Source: DAOVRD01 sp964605915
GTDB lineage: Bacteria; Planctomycetota; Brocadiia; SM23-32
Assembly (NCBI GenBank): GCA_964605915.1
Contig: CAZSET010000174.1
Coordinates: 1-8,793, forward strand
DNA: 8,793 bases
Direction: 5' to 3'
Below the pieces are notes generated by a model. The model did not search any database. It was not told the origin of the DNA and saw only the letters and a list, made by a program, of their open reading frames with translations. Within the stretch, counting starts at the first letter, position 1. Each line of letters opens with the position of its first letter. The translations under genes and the position numbers were made by a program. Below, piece by piece: positions 1 to 6,023 of this stretch.

Positions 1-37
1 CTGCGGCGAAATCCGCTCCGTCGCGGCCACGGGTCAT
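1..37 (-). CDS. Possible start of a further minus-strand gene, cut by the left edge
   Basis: An ATG at 37-35 opens 12 sense codons (M-T-R-G-R-D-G-A-D-F-A-A) that run off the window edge without a stop. It lies 14 nt past the stop of the glycosyltransferase, which suits a next gene in the same operon. There is no clear Shine-Dalgarno; the upstream bases are only weakly purine-rich (AAGAG, about 11 nt away). The product cannot be guessed from 12 residues. The reading could be chance, since GC-rich DNA has few stops. Confidence 0.3.
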   Translation of the reverse strand, partial: MTRGRDGADFAA

Positions 38-51
38 TCTGTTAGAGGCTC

Positions 52-1212
52 TTAGTCGGTGCAGTATCCGGCCGGCCATTCGGGGCCGACCCGACCGCGA
101 AGGACCCTCTCGTAGACCTTCAGCGTCCCTTCGGTCAGCACGTCCGCGTTGAAGTACCTTCTGATGCGCTCCTGGCCCTGCCGGAGCATCTGCTGTGCCT
201 GCTGCGGATCCCCCGCCAGCCGGACGATGCCTTCGGCCAGTGCGCGCGCGCTCCTGATCGGCACCACGATGCCCGTCCGCTCCGGCACGACCACCTCCCG
301 GACCCCCCCGGCGTCGGTGGCTACGATGGGGCAGCCGCTCGCCGCGACCTGGGGCAAAGTGCTGCAAATCCCCTCTTCAGAGCTGCTCAGCGCGAAGAGG
401 TCGAGCATGCGGATCAGCTCCGGCACGTCCCACCGGAAGCCCGTCATGACGAGCCGGTCGGCCATGCCCAGCGCTTCCGCATCGGCCAGCGTGCGCTCGC
501 GCAGCGGCCCCGAACCGACGATGACGACCCAGAGGTCCGGAATCTCGCTCCGCACGATGGCGCAGGCTTCCAGCAGGTTCCGATGGTCCTTGTGGCCGAC
601 CAGCGCGCCGATGTTGCCTACCACGAAGGCGTCGTCGGGAATGCCCAGGCTCGCCCGCAGGCCCGGCGCCGGCGGCACGTCCGTGAACCTTTTCAGTTCG
701 GTGGCGCTGTGAACGGGGAAGACGCGCCACTCGGGCACCCCCGCCCCCACCAGCGTGTCCTTGACGCGGTTGCTGGTGGAGATATAGGCGTCCGTGCCGG
801 CGAGGTACTTGAGCTTGCCCAGTCCGAGCAGGCGTTTCCCGACCGCGAACTCGATCCTCCGGTGGGCGACCACTTTGCAGTGCGCCATGCACAGGTGAGA
901 CGCCAGCAGGATGAGGGTGTGGGCGTGGGCCGTGTGGGAATGAAGGATGTTGAAGCTGCCTGCGCGCGCCATCCGCGCGATCTGCCGGGCGGCGGGCAGG
1001 TCGACCTCGCCCCTCATGCGCAGGTCTCGAACGTCCAGCCCGGCCTTGCGCAACCGCCTGGCGGCCAGGGCCCCACGCTGCACCACTGCGGCGCACGGGA
1101 TCCCGCGCCGCCGAAGGCCGCCGGCCAGCAGCATCATCTGCCTTTCGCCCCCGCGCCAGCCGCGCTGGTCGTCGACATGGAGCACGTGGGGCTGGACGTC
1201 GGCTCGCAGCAT
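52..1212 (-). CDS. GT4-family glycosyltransferase
   Basis: This 386-residue protein looks like a GT-B fold retaining glycosyltransferase of family GT4, which moves a sugar from a nucleotide donor, probably onto a surface glycan or lipid. The N-terminal acceptor half has the glycine-rich loop (RGGERQ, residues 20-25) and the histidine-rich stretch HSHTAHAH (91-98). The donor half has VGHKDH (205-210), VGSGP (232-236) and SSEEG with CPIVATDAGG (278-303). In the usual E-x7-E donor motif the first Glu is present (E280), but the second position is Gln (Q288). There is no signal peptide or membrane segment, so it is probably cytosolic or peripheral. The ATG at 1212 is the only usual start codon in this frame after the stop of the IMP cyclohydrolase gene, although its Shine-Dalgarno is poor. 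It is the fourth gene of the minus-strand cluster, 81 nt downstream of that gene. Acceptor and donor cannot be told from sequence. Confidence 0.9.
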   Translation of the reverse strand: MLRADVQPHVLHVDDQRGWRGGERQMMLLAGGLRRRGIPCAAVVQRGALAARRLRKAGLDVRDLRMRGEVDLPAARQIARMARAGSFNILHSHTAHAHTLILLASHLCMAHCKVVAHRRIEFAVGKRLLGLGKLKYLAGTDAYISTSNRVKDTLVGAGVPEWRVFPVHSATELKRFTDVPPAPGLRASLGIPDDAFVVGNIGALVGHKDHRNLLEACAIVRSEIPDLWVVIVGSGPLRERTLADAEALGMADRLVMTGFRWDVPELIRMLDLFALSSSEEGICSTLPQVAASGCPIVATDAGGVREVVVPERTGIVVPIRSARALAEGIVRLAGDPQQAQQMLRQGQERIRRYFNADVLTEGTLKVYERVLRGRVGPEWPAGYCTD

Positions 1213-1293
1213 AGGGACGTGCAGTTGCTCGGGTTCAGATGGTCGGCCGCAGCAACAGTCCTGGCCCGGCCGGCGAAGATCGGCACGGCCCTC

Positions 1294-1896
1294 TCAGCAC
1301 TCGCCTTCGAGGGACGTCAGGTATTCCGCAACCAGCGTGTCATAATGGGCGGTGTGGCGGAACGCTTCGAGCGCCAGCGCGAAGTGTGTATCTTCCGACA
1401 GTTCGCAGTCGTTCTGCTGCAGCTCCTGCGCCACGGCGTCGTATTCTCCGGGATTGGTGACCGCGGCGACGTGGGTGTAATTCTTCGCTGCGGAGCGGAT
1501 CAGACTCGGGCCGGCGATATCTATGCTCTCGACGCTGGGTATGGACTCCGTGCCGGATTCTGCGATGACGTCGACCAGGCCGTAGAGGTTGACCACGACC
1601 ATGTCTATGAGGCGAATGCCGAGCCGTTGCATCTGCTCCAGGTGGGATTCATCGTGCCGTTGCGCCAGCACGCCGGCGTGGATCTTGGGGTGCAGAGTCC
1701 TGACAAAGCCGTTCAGGACATCGGGGAAGCCCGTGTACTCCGCCACGTCCACCACGTCAACGCCGCCTTCGTTCAGCAGTCGGCCGGTGCCGCCGGTTGC
1801 AATCATCTCTATGCCGAGAGCCCCAAGCCTGCGGGCGAACTCGACGATTCCGGTCTTGTCCGAGACGCTGATCAGTGCCCTCTCTATTCTCGCCAC
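1294..1896 (-). CDS. purH: Stand-alone IMP cyclohydrolase (N-terminal domain of PurH only)
   Basis: This 200-residue cytosolic enzyme matches the IMP cyclohydrolase (MGS-like) domain of bifunctional PurH, which closes the ring of FAICAR to give IMP in the last step of de novo purine synthesis. Visible signatures are ISVSDKTG (9-16), ATGGTGRLL (33-41), YTGFPDVLNG (54-63), RTLHPKIHAG (66-75), VVNLYG (101-106), SIDIAGPSLIRSAAKN (124-139) and the closing AFRHTAHYD (178-186). The residues implicated in cyclohydrolase activity appear kept: K71, Y105, D126 and K138. The protein ends in a TGA exactly where this domain ends in PurH. The roughly 300-residue AICAR formyltransferase domain is absent, both in this frame and in the following DNA, so that step must be encoded elsewhere. 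The start is GTG, chosen because GGAGAG lies 7 nt upstream. It sits 19 nt after the hydrolase gene, so co-transcription is likely. Confidence 0.93.
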   Translation of the reverse strand: MARIERALISVSDKTGIVEFARRLGALGIEMIATGGTGRLLNEGGVDVVDVAEYTGFPDVLNGFVRTLHPKIHAGVLAQRHDESHLEQMQRLGIRLIDMVVVNLYGLVDVIAESGTESIPSVESIDIAGPSLIRSAAKNYTHVAAVTNPGEYDAVAQELQQNDCELSEDTHFALALEAFRHTAHYDTLVAEYLTSLEGEC

Positions 1897-1903
1897 TTGC
1901 TCA

Positions 1904-1909
1904 CTCTCC
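1904..1909 (-). promoter_or_regulatory. Ribosome binding site deciding the GTG start of the IMP cyclohydrolase
   Basis: On the minus strand GGAGAG ends 7 nt before the GTG at 1896-1894. It lies in the 19-nt gap after the upstream hydrolase stop, and no other usual start codon competes. Confidence 0.7.
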
Positions 1910-1915
1910 GTTGTC

Positions 1916-2580
1916 TCAGGGATGGCGCTGCGCCGCCGACCCGATGAAGGGATTCTCGATCCGCTCCTCCCCGACTGTGGTCCCTTCCCCGTGACCGGGC
2001 CATATCGTTGTTTCGTCCGGCAGCGTGAGGATCCTTTGCCTGATGGAGGCAGCCAGTTCTTCCGGATCGCCGCCCGGCAGGTCGCTTCTGCCCACGCTGC
2101 GGCGGAAGATCAGGTCGCCGCAGAAAAGCTGCGGCGGGCTCTCGTCCGGGGCCAGCAGGCAGACCCCGCCCGGCGTGTGCCCGGGCGTTTCGATGACCCG
2201 GAGCGCAACGGAGCCGAACCTGAGTTCCTGGCCGTCCTCCAGCAGGACGTCCGGCGCCGGCCCGCTTGCTGACCCGCCGAAGAGCGCCGTCAGGTTTGCG
2301 ACCGGATCAGTCAGCCGATCGGCGTCCCGGGCGCCGACGCACAGCAGCGCGTCGGGAAACGCGGCCTTCAGGGCTGCGTTGGCGCCGATGTGATCGACGT
2401 GCCCGTGCGTGTTGATCAGTAACCGGGGCACGATTCCCTCCGTGCGGCAGCGCTGCACGATCCGGTNNNNNNNNNNCCCTCCGCGCCCGGGTCGATCACG
2501 ACGCCCTCCTCGCCCTCGTCGTCTCTGACCAGGTAGGCGTTGGACGCCAGCGGCCCGACTTCCAGGCGGATGATAAGCAC
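1916..2580 (-). CDS. Glyoxalase II-like metallo-beta-lactamase-fold hydrolase, interrupted by an assembly gap
   Basis: This is a binuclear-metal hydrolase of the glyoxalase II / YcbL type (COG0491-like). It is probably a cytosolic thioesterase or a related hydrolase; the substrate is unknown. The N-terminal 34 codons start at GTG 2580-2578 and read M-L-I-I-R-L-E-V-G-P-L-A-S-N-A-Y-L-V, then VVIDPGAE, the usual family opening. After the Ns come the metal motif THGHVDHIG, TPGHTPGG with the next metal histidine, CGDLIF with the bridging aspartate, and WPGHGEGTTVGEER with the last histidine. The two parts lie in different frames only because the 10 Ns are not the true gap length; a missing stretch of 2 nt (or 2 plus a multiple of 3) joins them, giving about 218 residues, normal for the family. 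An in-frame TGA just upstream rules out a longer N-terminus. GAGGAG at 2597-2592 is the likely ribosome site, 11 nt away. It lies 36 nt after the tandem NDK gene. Confidence 0.88.
2467..2476. other. Assembly gap (10 Ns)
   Basis: Ten consecutive Ns lie inside the hydrolase gene. The flanking coding frames are out of register by one base when ten is taken literally, so the run is a placeholder and not a measured length. Confidence 0.98.
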
Positions 2581-2616
2581 GTCTCTCGTCGCTCCTCAGC
2601 GGAAGAGCCGGGAGGG

Positions 2617-4065
2617 CTATCCCGGTCCGTAGAACTCGTTCACGACTTGCTCGACGTCGCAGGGCTTGCTTTCGCCCTGGGGCGCGGCAGGCATGCCGAG
2701 CACGGTCATCTCCTTCAGCGGATCTTCCTCGGGATCGCTGGCGTGGGCACGATTCTGCAGCACGTTCTGCCCGTAGACGCGCCGCAGCTCTTTGAGGCGT
2801 TCGCGGATCACGGTCAGGGCGTTGTGCCCGGAGTAGAGGATGGCCATGCACTGGGACGCTTCCCCTTCCTCGATCGGCTGGCCCGTGGCGGGGTCCTTGC
2901 CCGTCATGTAGCGGATAAGCTCGTCGAACTCCACCTGCGCGTTCAGGTCCTTCAGCTCCTCGACCAGCTTCTCGTAGAGGGACTCCGGCGGGTCGAGATC
3001 GGTGAGTTCTCGTCCGAGTTCCTCGAACAGGCGGCTGACGACGGGAGGTTTCATCCGGCCGGGCTGCGGCTCTGCGTCCGACATGGCCTCAGCGGTTCTG
3101 ACGGCCGCCAGGGCGTTCTGCGGGTTGAACGCTGCCTCCGGGTCCGCGCCCATTCGCGCGACGGCCTCTCCGGCCAGCACGCGGGCGCGGGACACTATCT
3201 GACGGGCCCGCTCGGCGATCATCCCTTTAAGCTGCTCGCGGAACTGGGGGAGCTTCAGTGCATAGAACTCCTGCGCCTCCTCCGCACTCAGCTCCAGGAC
3301 CCTCATGGCCGTCATGCGCATGCCGGTGCGGGCGAAGAAGTCGATCAGGTTGCCGGGCATGGGGTCGCGGTGGCGGAAACTCTCCGGCTTCAGCACAACC
3401 ATGGACGTCTCGGCCGTCTCGGGCTCGATGTCGTCCAGCGCACCGAGCACGAATCCCCCGTCGCTGTAGGCGTACTTGCGAAACAGCTTCAGGTGCGCCT
3501 CGACCATCTGGGACGTGGTTCCGGTCAGGACGGCCGGCTCGAAGAAGCTGTTCTGAGGCGTGGGATCCTCCGCCTTCTGGAGCGCCTTGTACTTGCTCAA
3601 CAGCCGCCGCCTGGCTTCGTAGGCGGGATCCTGTTCCAGTGCCGCGCTGTCCTCGCGGAAGAACTCCCCGAAGGTCCCGCGCACGTTGTCGCCGCGCACG
3701 TGCTGGCCGATGTGGCCGACCGCTTCGGTGATGTCGCGCACGGCGTTCGGCCCGGCCAAAACCAACAGCGTGAGGCGGTTCGAGATGCCTCGCACGTTCG
3801 GCTTGCCGAAGTTCTTGATAACGTACTCGATGATGAGTTTCTGGTAGCGCAGCGGGACGTGCCGCTGGGCGGGATCGTAGATGGCATCGCAATATTCCTC
3901 TATGAAGCCGCTTTCCGGCCGCGGGGCGTAGATGCGGGCGGCGACCAGCTTGACGTTCGCCCACAGCAGCCGGGCCAGTATTCCGCCGGTGCGGCTCTTG
4001 TGCAGGCTGTACGGGGTGACGAGCGCGTAGGCCAGCTCGCCCTGGTCCCATTGTGATTGCGACAT
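2617..4065 (-). CDS. Tandem nucleoside-diphosphate-kinase-like protein with one degenerate domain
   Basis: This 482-residue protein has no signal peptide or membrane segment. I read it as two NDK-like domains. Domain 1 (about 11-198) has YALVTPYS where NDK has its IKPD segment, so the catalytic Lys is Thr (T17). It continues with VLAGPNAVRDITEAVG (102-117), like the NDK GENAV helix, and AVLTGTTSQMVEAHLKLF (178-195), which lines up with the NAVHGSDS region but has Leu (L180) for the phosphorylated His. Domain 2 (about 220-456) has VVLKPES (223-229, Lys K226), LSAEEAQEFYAL (259-270), FDELIRYMTG (380-389), ILYSGHNALTVIRE (409-422) and QNRAHASDPEED (437-448), which keeps Asn438, His441, Ser443 and Asp444. 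An insertion of about 100 residues (271-375) splits domain 2. Ordinary NDK is about 140 residues. Phosphotransfer by domain 2 is an inference. ATG 4065 was chosen because domain 1 starts at about residue 11; AGGAAGG lies 13 nt upstream, a long spacing. It is the first gene of the minus-strand cluster. Confidence 0.65.
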   Translation of the reverse strand: MSQSQWDQGELAYALVTPYSLHKSRTGGILARLLWANVKLVAARIYAPRPESGFIEEYCDAIYDPAQRHVPLRYQKLIIEYVIKNFGKPNVRGISNRLTLLVLAGPNAVRDITEAVGHIGQHVRGDNVRGTFGEFFREDSAALEQDPAYEARRRLLSKYKALQKAEDPTPQNSFFEPAVLTGTTSQMVEAHLKLFRKYAYSDGGFVLGALDDIEPETAETSMVVLKPESFRHRDPMPGNLIDFFARTGMRMTAMRVLELSAEEAQEFYALKLPQFREQLKGMIAERARQIVSRARVLAGEAVARMGADPEAAFNPQNALAAVRTAEAMSDAEPQPGRMKPPVVSRLFEELGRELTDLDPPESLYEKLVEELKDLNAQVEFDELIRYMTGKDPATGQPIEEGEASQCMAILYSGHNALTVIRERLKELRRVYGQNVLQNRAHASDPEEDPLKEMTVLGMPAAPQGESKPCDVEQVVNEFYGPG

Positions 4066-4143
4066 GGCTCGCGACAGGCCTTCCTGAGAGGGATTCCCGC
4101 TCGAAGCAGCGGACCACAGTGGCCACGCCAGAGCCCGACCGGC

Positions 4144-4172
4144 ACTATAGCAAACGGGCTCAAACCGTGCAA
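4144..4172 (-). promoter_or_regulatory. Probable sigma70-type promoter of the minus-strand gene cluster
   Basis: On the minus strand TTGCAC (4172-4167) and TATAGT (4149-4144) are separated by exactly 17 nt. Transcription would begin near 4137, giving a leader of about 70 nt before the ATG at 4065. This is an unusually AT-rich spot in GC-rich DNA. It is inferred from consensus only. Confidence 0.5.
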
Positions 4173-4459
4173 GCGGTCCGGGTGCGACGCATCTTCTCCG
4201 ACCGTCCGTCAGGCGCGTCTGGCTGCCCATGGACGCGCCCCGGCCCATGCCACGCCGGGCCGCGAGGAGAACGTGTGGGAGTTCCGCTGGCCGCACCGCG
4301 AGCCGGGAACTTACGGCATCCACCGGGCCGTGCGAGACGGCCCCGAGCCAGCGGCCCTCCTGCTTGGGCCGAGTGGCTGAATCGGAACCGCCCGCCTCGC
4401 CGCTGGAGGCTCCTCTTCGACATCGAACGCCTTGCCCCGAGATTCCGGCAAAGTGAGAG
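4173..4459. other. Intergenic stretch between divergent promoters, no convincing gene
   Basis: This roughly 290-bp GC-rich stretch lies between the two outward-facing promoters. Open frames on both strands lack ribosome sites and recognisable motifs. The least bad is a plus-strand 35-codon frame from GTG 4273 to TGA 4380, preceded by GAGGAG only 3 nt away, which is too close for normal initiation. I see no tRNA, no terminator with a T-run and no repeat array. It may hold regulator sites for the divergent promoters. Confidence 0.5.
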
Positions 4460-4488
4460 TGGCGTGAGGGCCGCTCGCCCCCTATAAT
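4460..4488 (+). promoter_or_regulatory. Probable hflX promoter
   Basis: A perfect TATAAT (4483-4488) stands out in GC-rich surroundings. A weak -35, TGGCGT (4460-4465), lies 17 nt upstream. Transcription would start near 4495, giving a leader of about 46 nt before the hflX ATG at 4541. Confidence 0.6.
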
Positions 4489-4509
4489 ACCGAGCCCGTG
4501 CCCTTTAAG

Positions 4510-4533
4510 CCGCGCGGACTTCCGCGCGGGAGG
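4510..4533 (+). promoter_or_regulatory. GC-only hairpin overlapping the hflX Shine-Dalgarno
   Basis: CCGCGCGG (4510-4517) and CCGCGCGG (4522-4529) flank the loop ACTT, giving an 8-bp stem of G-C pairs only. The right arm shares its last two Gs with the Shine-Dalgarno GGGAGG (4528-4533), which lies 7 nt before the ATG. The sequence arrangement is seen directly; any effect on translation is inferred. Confidence 0.55.
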
Positions 4534-4540
4534 CGAGTTC

Positions 4541-5893
4541 ATGGCTGACCTGAAGCGTACGGACCTGGAATTGAGGGCCGAAAGGGCCATCCTGGTCCAG
4601 GCGTTTTCCCGTTCCGACCGCTACGACCCTGACCAGACCTTCGAAGAGCTGGAGAGCCTGGCGTGCACCGCCGGCGCGAAGGTCGTCGGGAGCCTCCGGC
4701 AGAGCCGCCCCCGTCCGCATCCCCGCCACTATCTGGGCAAGGGGAAGCTGTCGGAGCTGCGCGATCTGTGCGAGCGGCTGAAGCCCGACGTCGTGATCTG
4801 CGACGACGAGCTGAGCCCTTCGCAGGTCAAGACGCTTGAGGGCGCGCTCGGTACGAAAGTGGTGGACCGCAGCGAGGTGATACTGGACATCTTCGCCGCC
4901 CATGCGCGCACCAAGCAGGCGCAGCTCCAGGTCGAACTGGCGCAGCTCGAATACGAGTTCCCGCGCCTGGCCCGGATGTGGACCCACCTGGACAGGACGG
5001 CCGGCGGCACGCTGGGCGGGCCGGCCGGCGGCGGCATCGGCGTGCGAGGTCCGGGCGAGAAACAGCTCGAGGTGGACCGCCGGCTCGTCCAGAGGCGTAT
5101 CCACGACTTGAAGAAGCAGCTTACCAAGATCGACAGGCGGCGACAGACCATGGTCGAGGGCAGGAACGACCGGTTCGCCACCGTCGCCCTGGTCGGCTAC
5201 ACGAACGCGGGCAAGTCCAGCCTGATGAACGCACTGACGCAGGCGGGCGTGTCGGTCAGGGATCGCCCGTTCGAGACGCTGGACACGCGCACGCGCCGCT
5301 GGCAGTTGCCCAACGGCGACGAGGTGCTGCTGAGCGATACTGTGGGCTTCGTGCGGAAGTTCCCCCACCACCTGGCCGCGTCCTTCCACGCGACGCTGGA
5401 GGAGGCGTTCGAGGCCGACCTGCTGCTGCACGTGGTCGATGCCGCCAAGCGCGAGGCCGAGCAGGAGATCAGCGCCGTCAATGAGGTCCTGGAGGACATC
5501 GGCTGCCGCGACAAGCCGACGATCTACCTGCTGAACAAGGTCGACCTGGTCGAGGACGAGTCCGAGGTGCCGCTGTTGCGGAAGCTGGTCGGCGACGTAG
5601 TCTGCACGAGCGCCGTCGCCGGTCGTGGGCTGGACGAGGTCAGGCGCCGCATCACGGAGGTGCTGGCCGCCCGCCAGGCGGAGGTCCGCGTACGCACCGA
5701 CGCCGGCAACGGCCGCCTGCAATCGTTCCTGCACGAGACCGGCACCGTGCTGGACCGGCAGTACCAAGGCGAGACGATCGAGCTGACGGTGCGCATCGAC
5801 CCGCAGTACGTCGGGCTGATTGAGCACATGGGCGGCGAGGTGGTCGAGGCGGGCGCTGAGGCGGAGCAAGGGCGTCCGGGGGAACCGGCCTGA
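4541..5893 (+). CDS. hflX: GTPase HflX
   Basis: This 450-residue cytosolic GTPase belongs to the HflX family, which binds the 50S subunit and in studied bacteria helps split stalled or hibernating ribosomes under stress. The N-terminal domain (about 14-115) shows HYLGKGKLSEL (63-73) and the family phrase VVICDDELSPSQ (84-95). The glycine-rich linker reads GGIGVRGPGEKQLE (164-177) and is followed by a helical, basic segment (178-205). The G domain has G1 GYTNAGKSS (219-227), G2 around FETLDTRTR (244-252), G3 DTVGF (266-270), G4 NKVD (332-335) and G5 TSAVAG (356-361). A C-terminal domain of about 75 residues ends the protein. All nucleotide-binding motifs look intact and the length is normal. 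ATG 4541 is supported by GGGAGG 7 nt upstream and by its own promoter. It is first of three plus-strand genes; the next begins 130 nt later. Confidence 0.97.
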   Translation: MADLKRTDLELRAERAILVQAFSRSDRYDPDQTFEELESLACTAGAKVVGSLRQSRPRPHPRHYLGKGKLSELRDLCERLKPDVVICDDELSPSQVKTLEGALGTKVVDRSEVILDIFAAHARTKQAQLQVELAQLEYEFPRLARMWTHLDRTAGGTLGGPAGGGIGVRGPGEKQLEVDRRLVQRRIHDLKKQLTKIDRRRQTMVEGRNDRFATVALVGYTNAGKSSLMNALTQAGVSVRDRPFETLDTRTRRWQLPNGDEVLLSDTVGFVRKFPHHLAASFHATLEEAFEADLLLHVVDAAKREAEQEISAVNEVLEDIGCRDKPTIYLLNKVDLVEDESEVPLLRKLVGDVVCTSAVAGRGLDEVRRRITEVLAARQAEVRVRTDAGNGRLQSFLHETGTVLDRQYQGETIELTVRIDPQYVGLIEHMGGEVVEAGAEAEQGRPGEPA

Positions 5894-6023
5894 TCGCAGG
5901 CCCTGCGAGCCGGCCCGTCCCGTTGGTCAGTCCCTGGCGTCAGGGCTCTGCCGCTTACGCGGTCCGCGTGTGCTGGCCGGGGCGTGTTTTCTGAGGTGAA
6001 GCTGCCGCGCAAGAGGGGAGGAG
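5894..6023 (+). other. hflX-transporter spacer with two small inverted repeats
   Basis: The 130-nt spacer holds CCCTG-GCGT-CAGGG (5932-5945) and the 13-nt palindrome ACGCGGTCCGCGT (5957-5969). Neither is followed by a T-run, so neither is a standard intrinsic terminator. I see no clear promoter for the transporter here, so read-through from hflX is possible. Its end carries AAGAGGGGAGGAG, the purine-rich ribosome site of the transporter. Confidence 0.4.

Noticed and set aside
1213..1296. Read-through or fusion of the IMP cyclohydrolase and the glycosyltransferase, which share one frame split by a single TGA
   Set aside because: The 27 codons between them are Arg/Cys/Pro-rich and match neither family. 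Both proteins have complete domains of their own, so the shared frame is coincidence.
583..1947. A 454-codon open frame on the plus strand across the glycosyltransferase and IMP cyclohydrolase genes
   Set aside because: It is antisense to two recognisable genes, spans their boundary and shows no family motif. Long antisense frames are expected in GC-rich coding DNA.
2581..2851. N-terminal extension of the hydrolase through the Ns up to 2851
   Set aside because: That frame only appears joined because the gap is written as 10 Ns. It overlaps the tandem NDK gene, whereas the frame starting at GTG 2580 gives the expected family N-terminus.
2647..4056. A 469-codon plus-strand frame antisense to the tandem NDK-like gene
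   Set aside because: It is rich in Gly, Arg, Val and His with no motif or ribosome site, while the minus-strand frame has aligned NDK landmarks in both halves.
4365..4440. tRNA-like stretch (GCCGAGTGGCTGAATCGG, then TTCGACATC)
   Set aside because: It resembles a Leu/Ser tRNA D-arm and T-loop, but no anticodon stem, acceptor stem or paired T-arm can be formed, so it is chance.
4066..4590. N-terminal extension of the tandem NDK-like protein up to 4590
   Set aside because: The frame is open, but the extension would cross both putative divergent promoters and the hflX start, and has Arg/Ser/Gly-rich noise composition. Domain 1 begins right after ATG 4065.
4505..5869. A 454-codon minus-strand frame antisense to hflX
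   Set aside because: The plus strand encodes a full HflX with all G motifs; the antisense product is low-complexity and starts inside the gene's own end.
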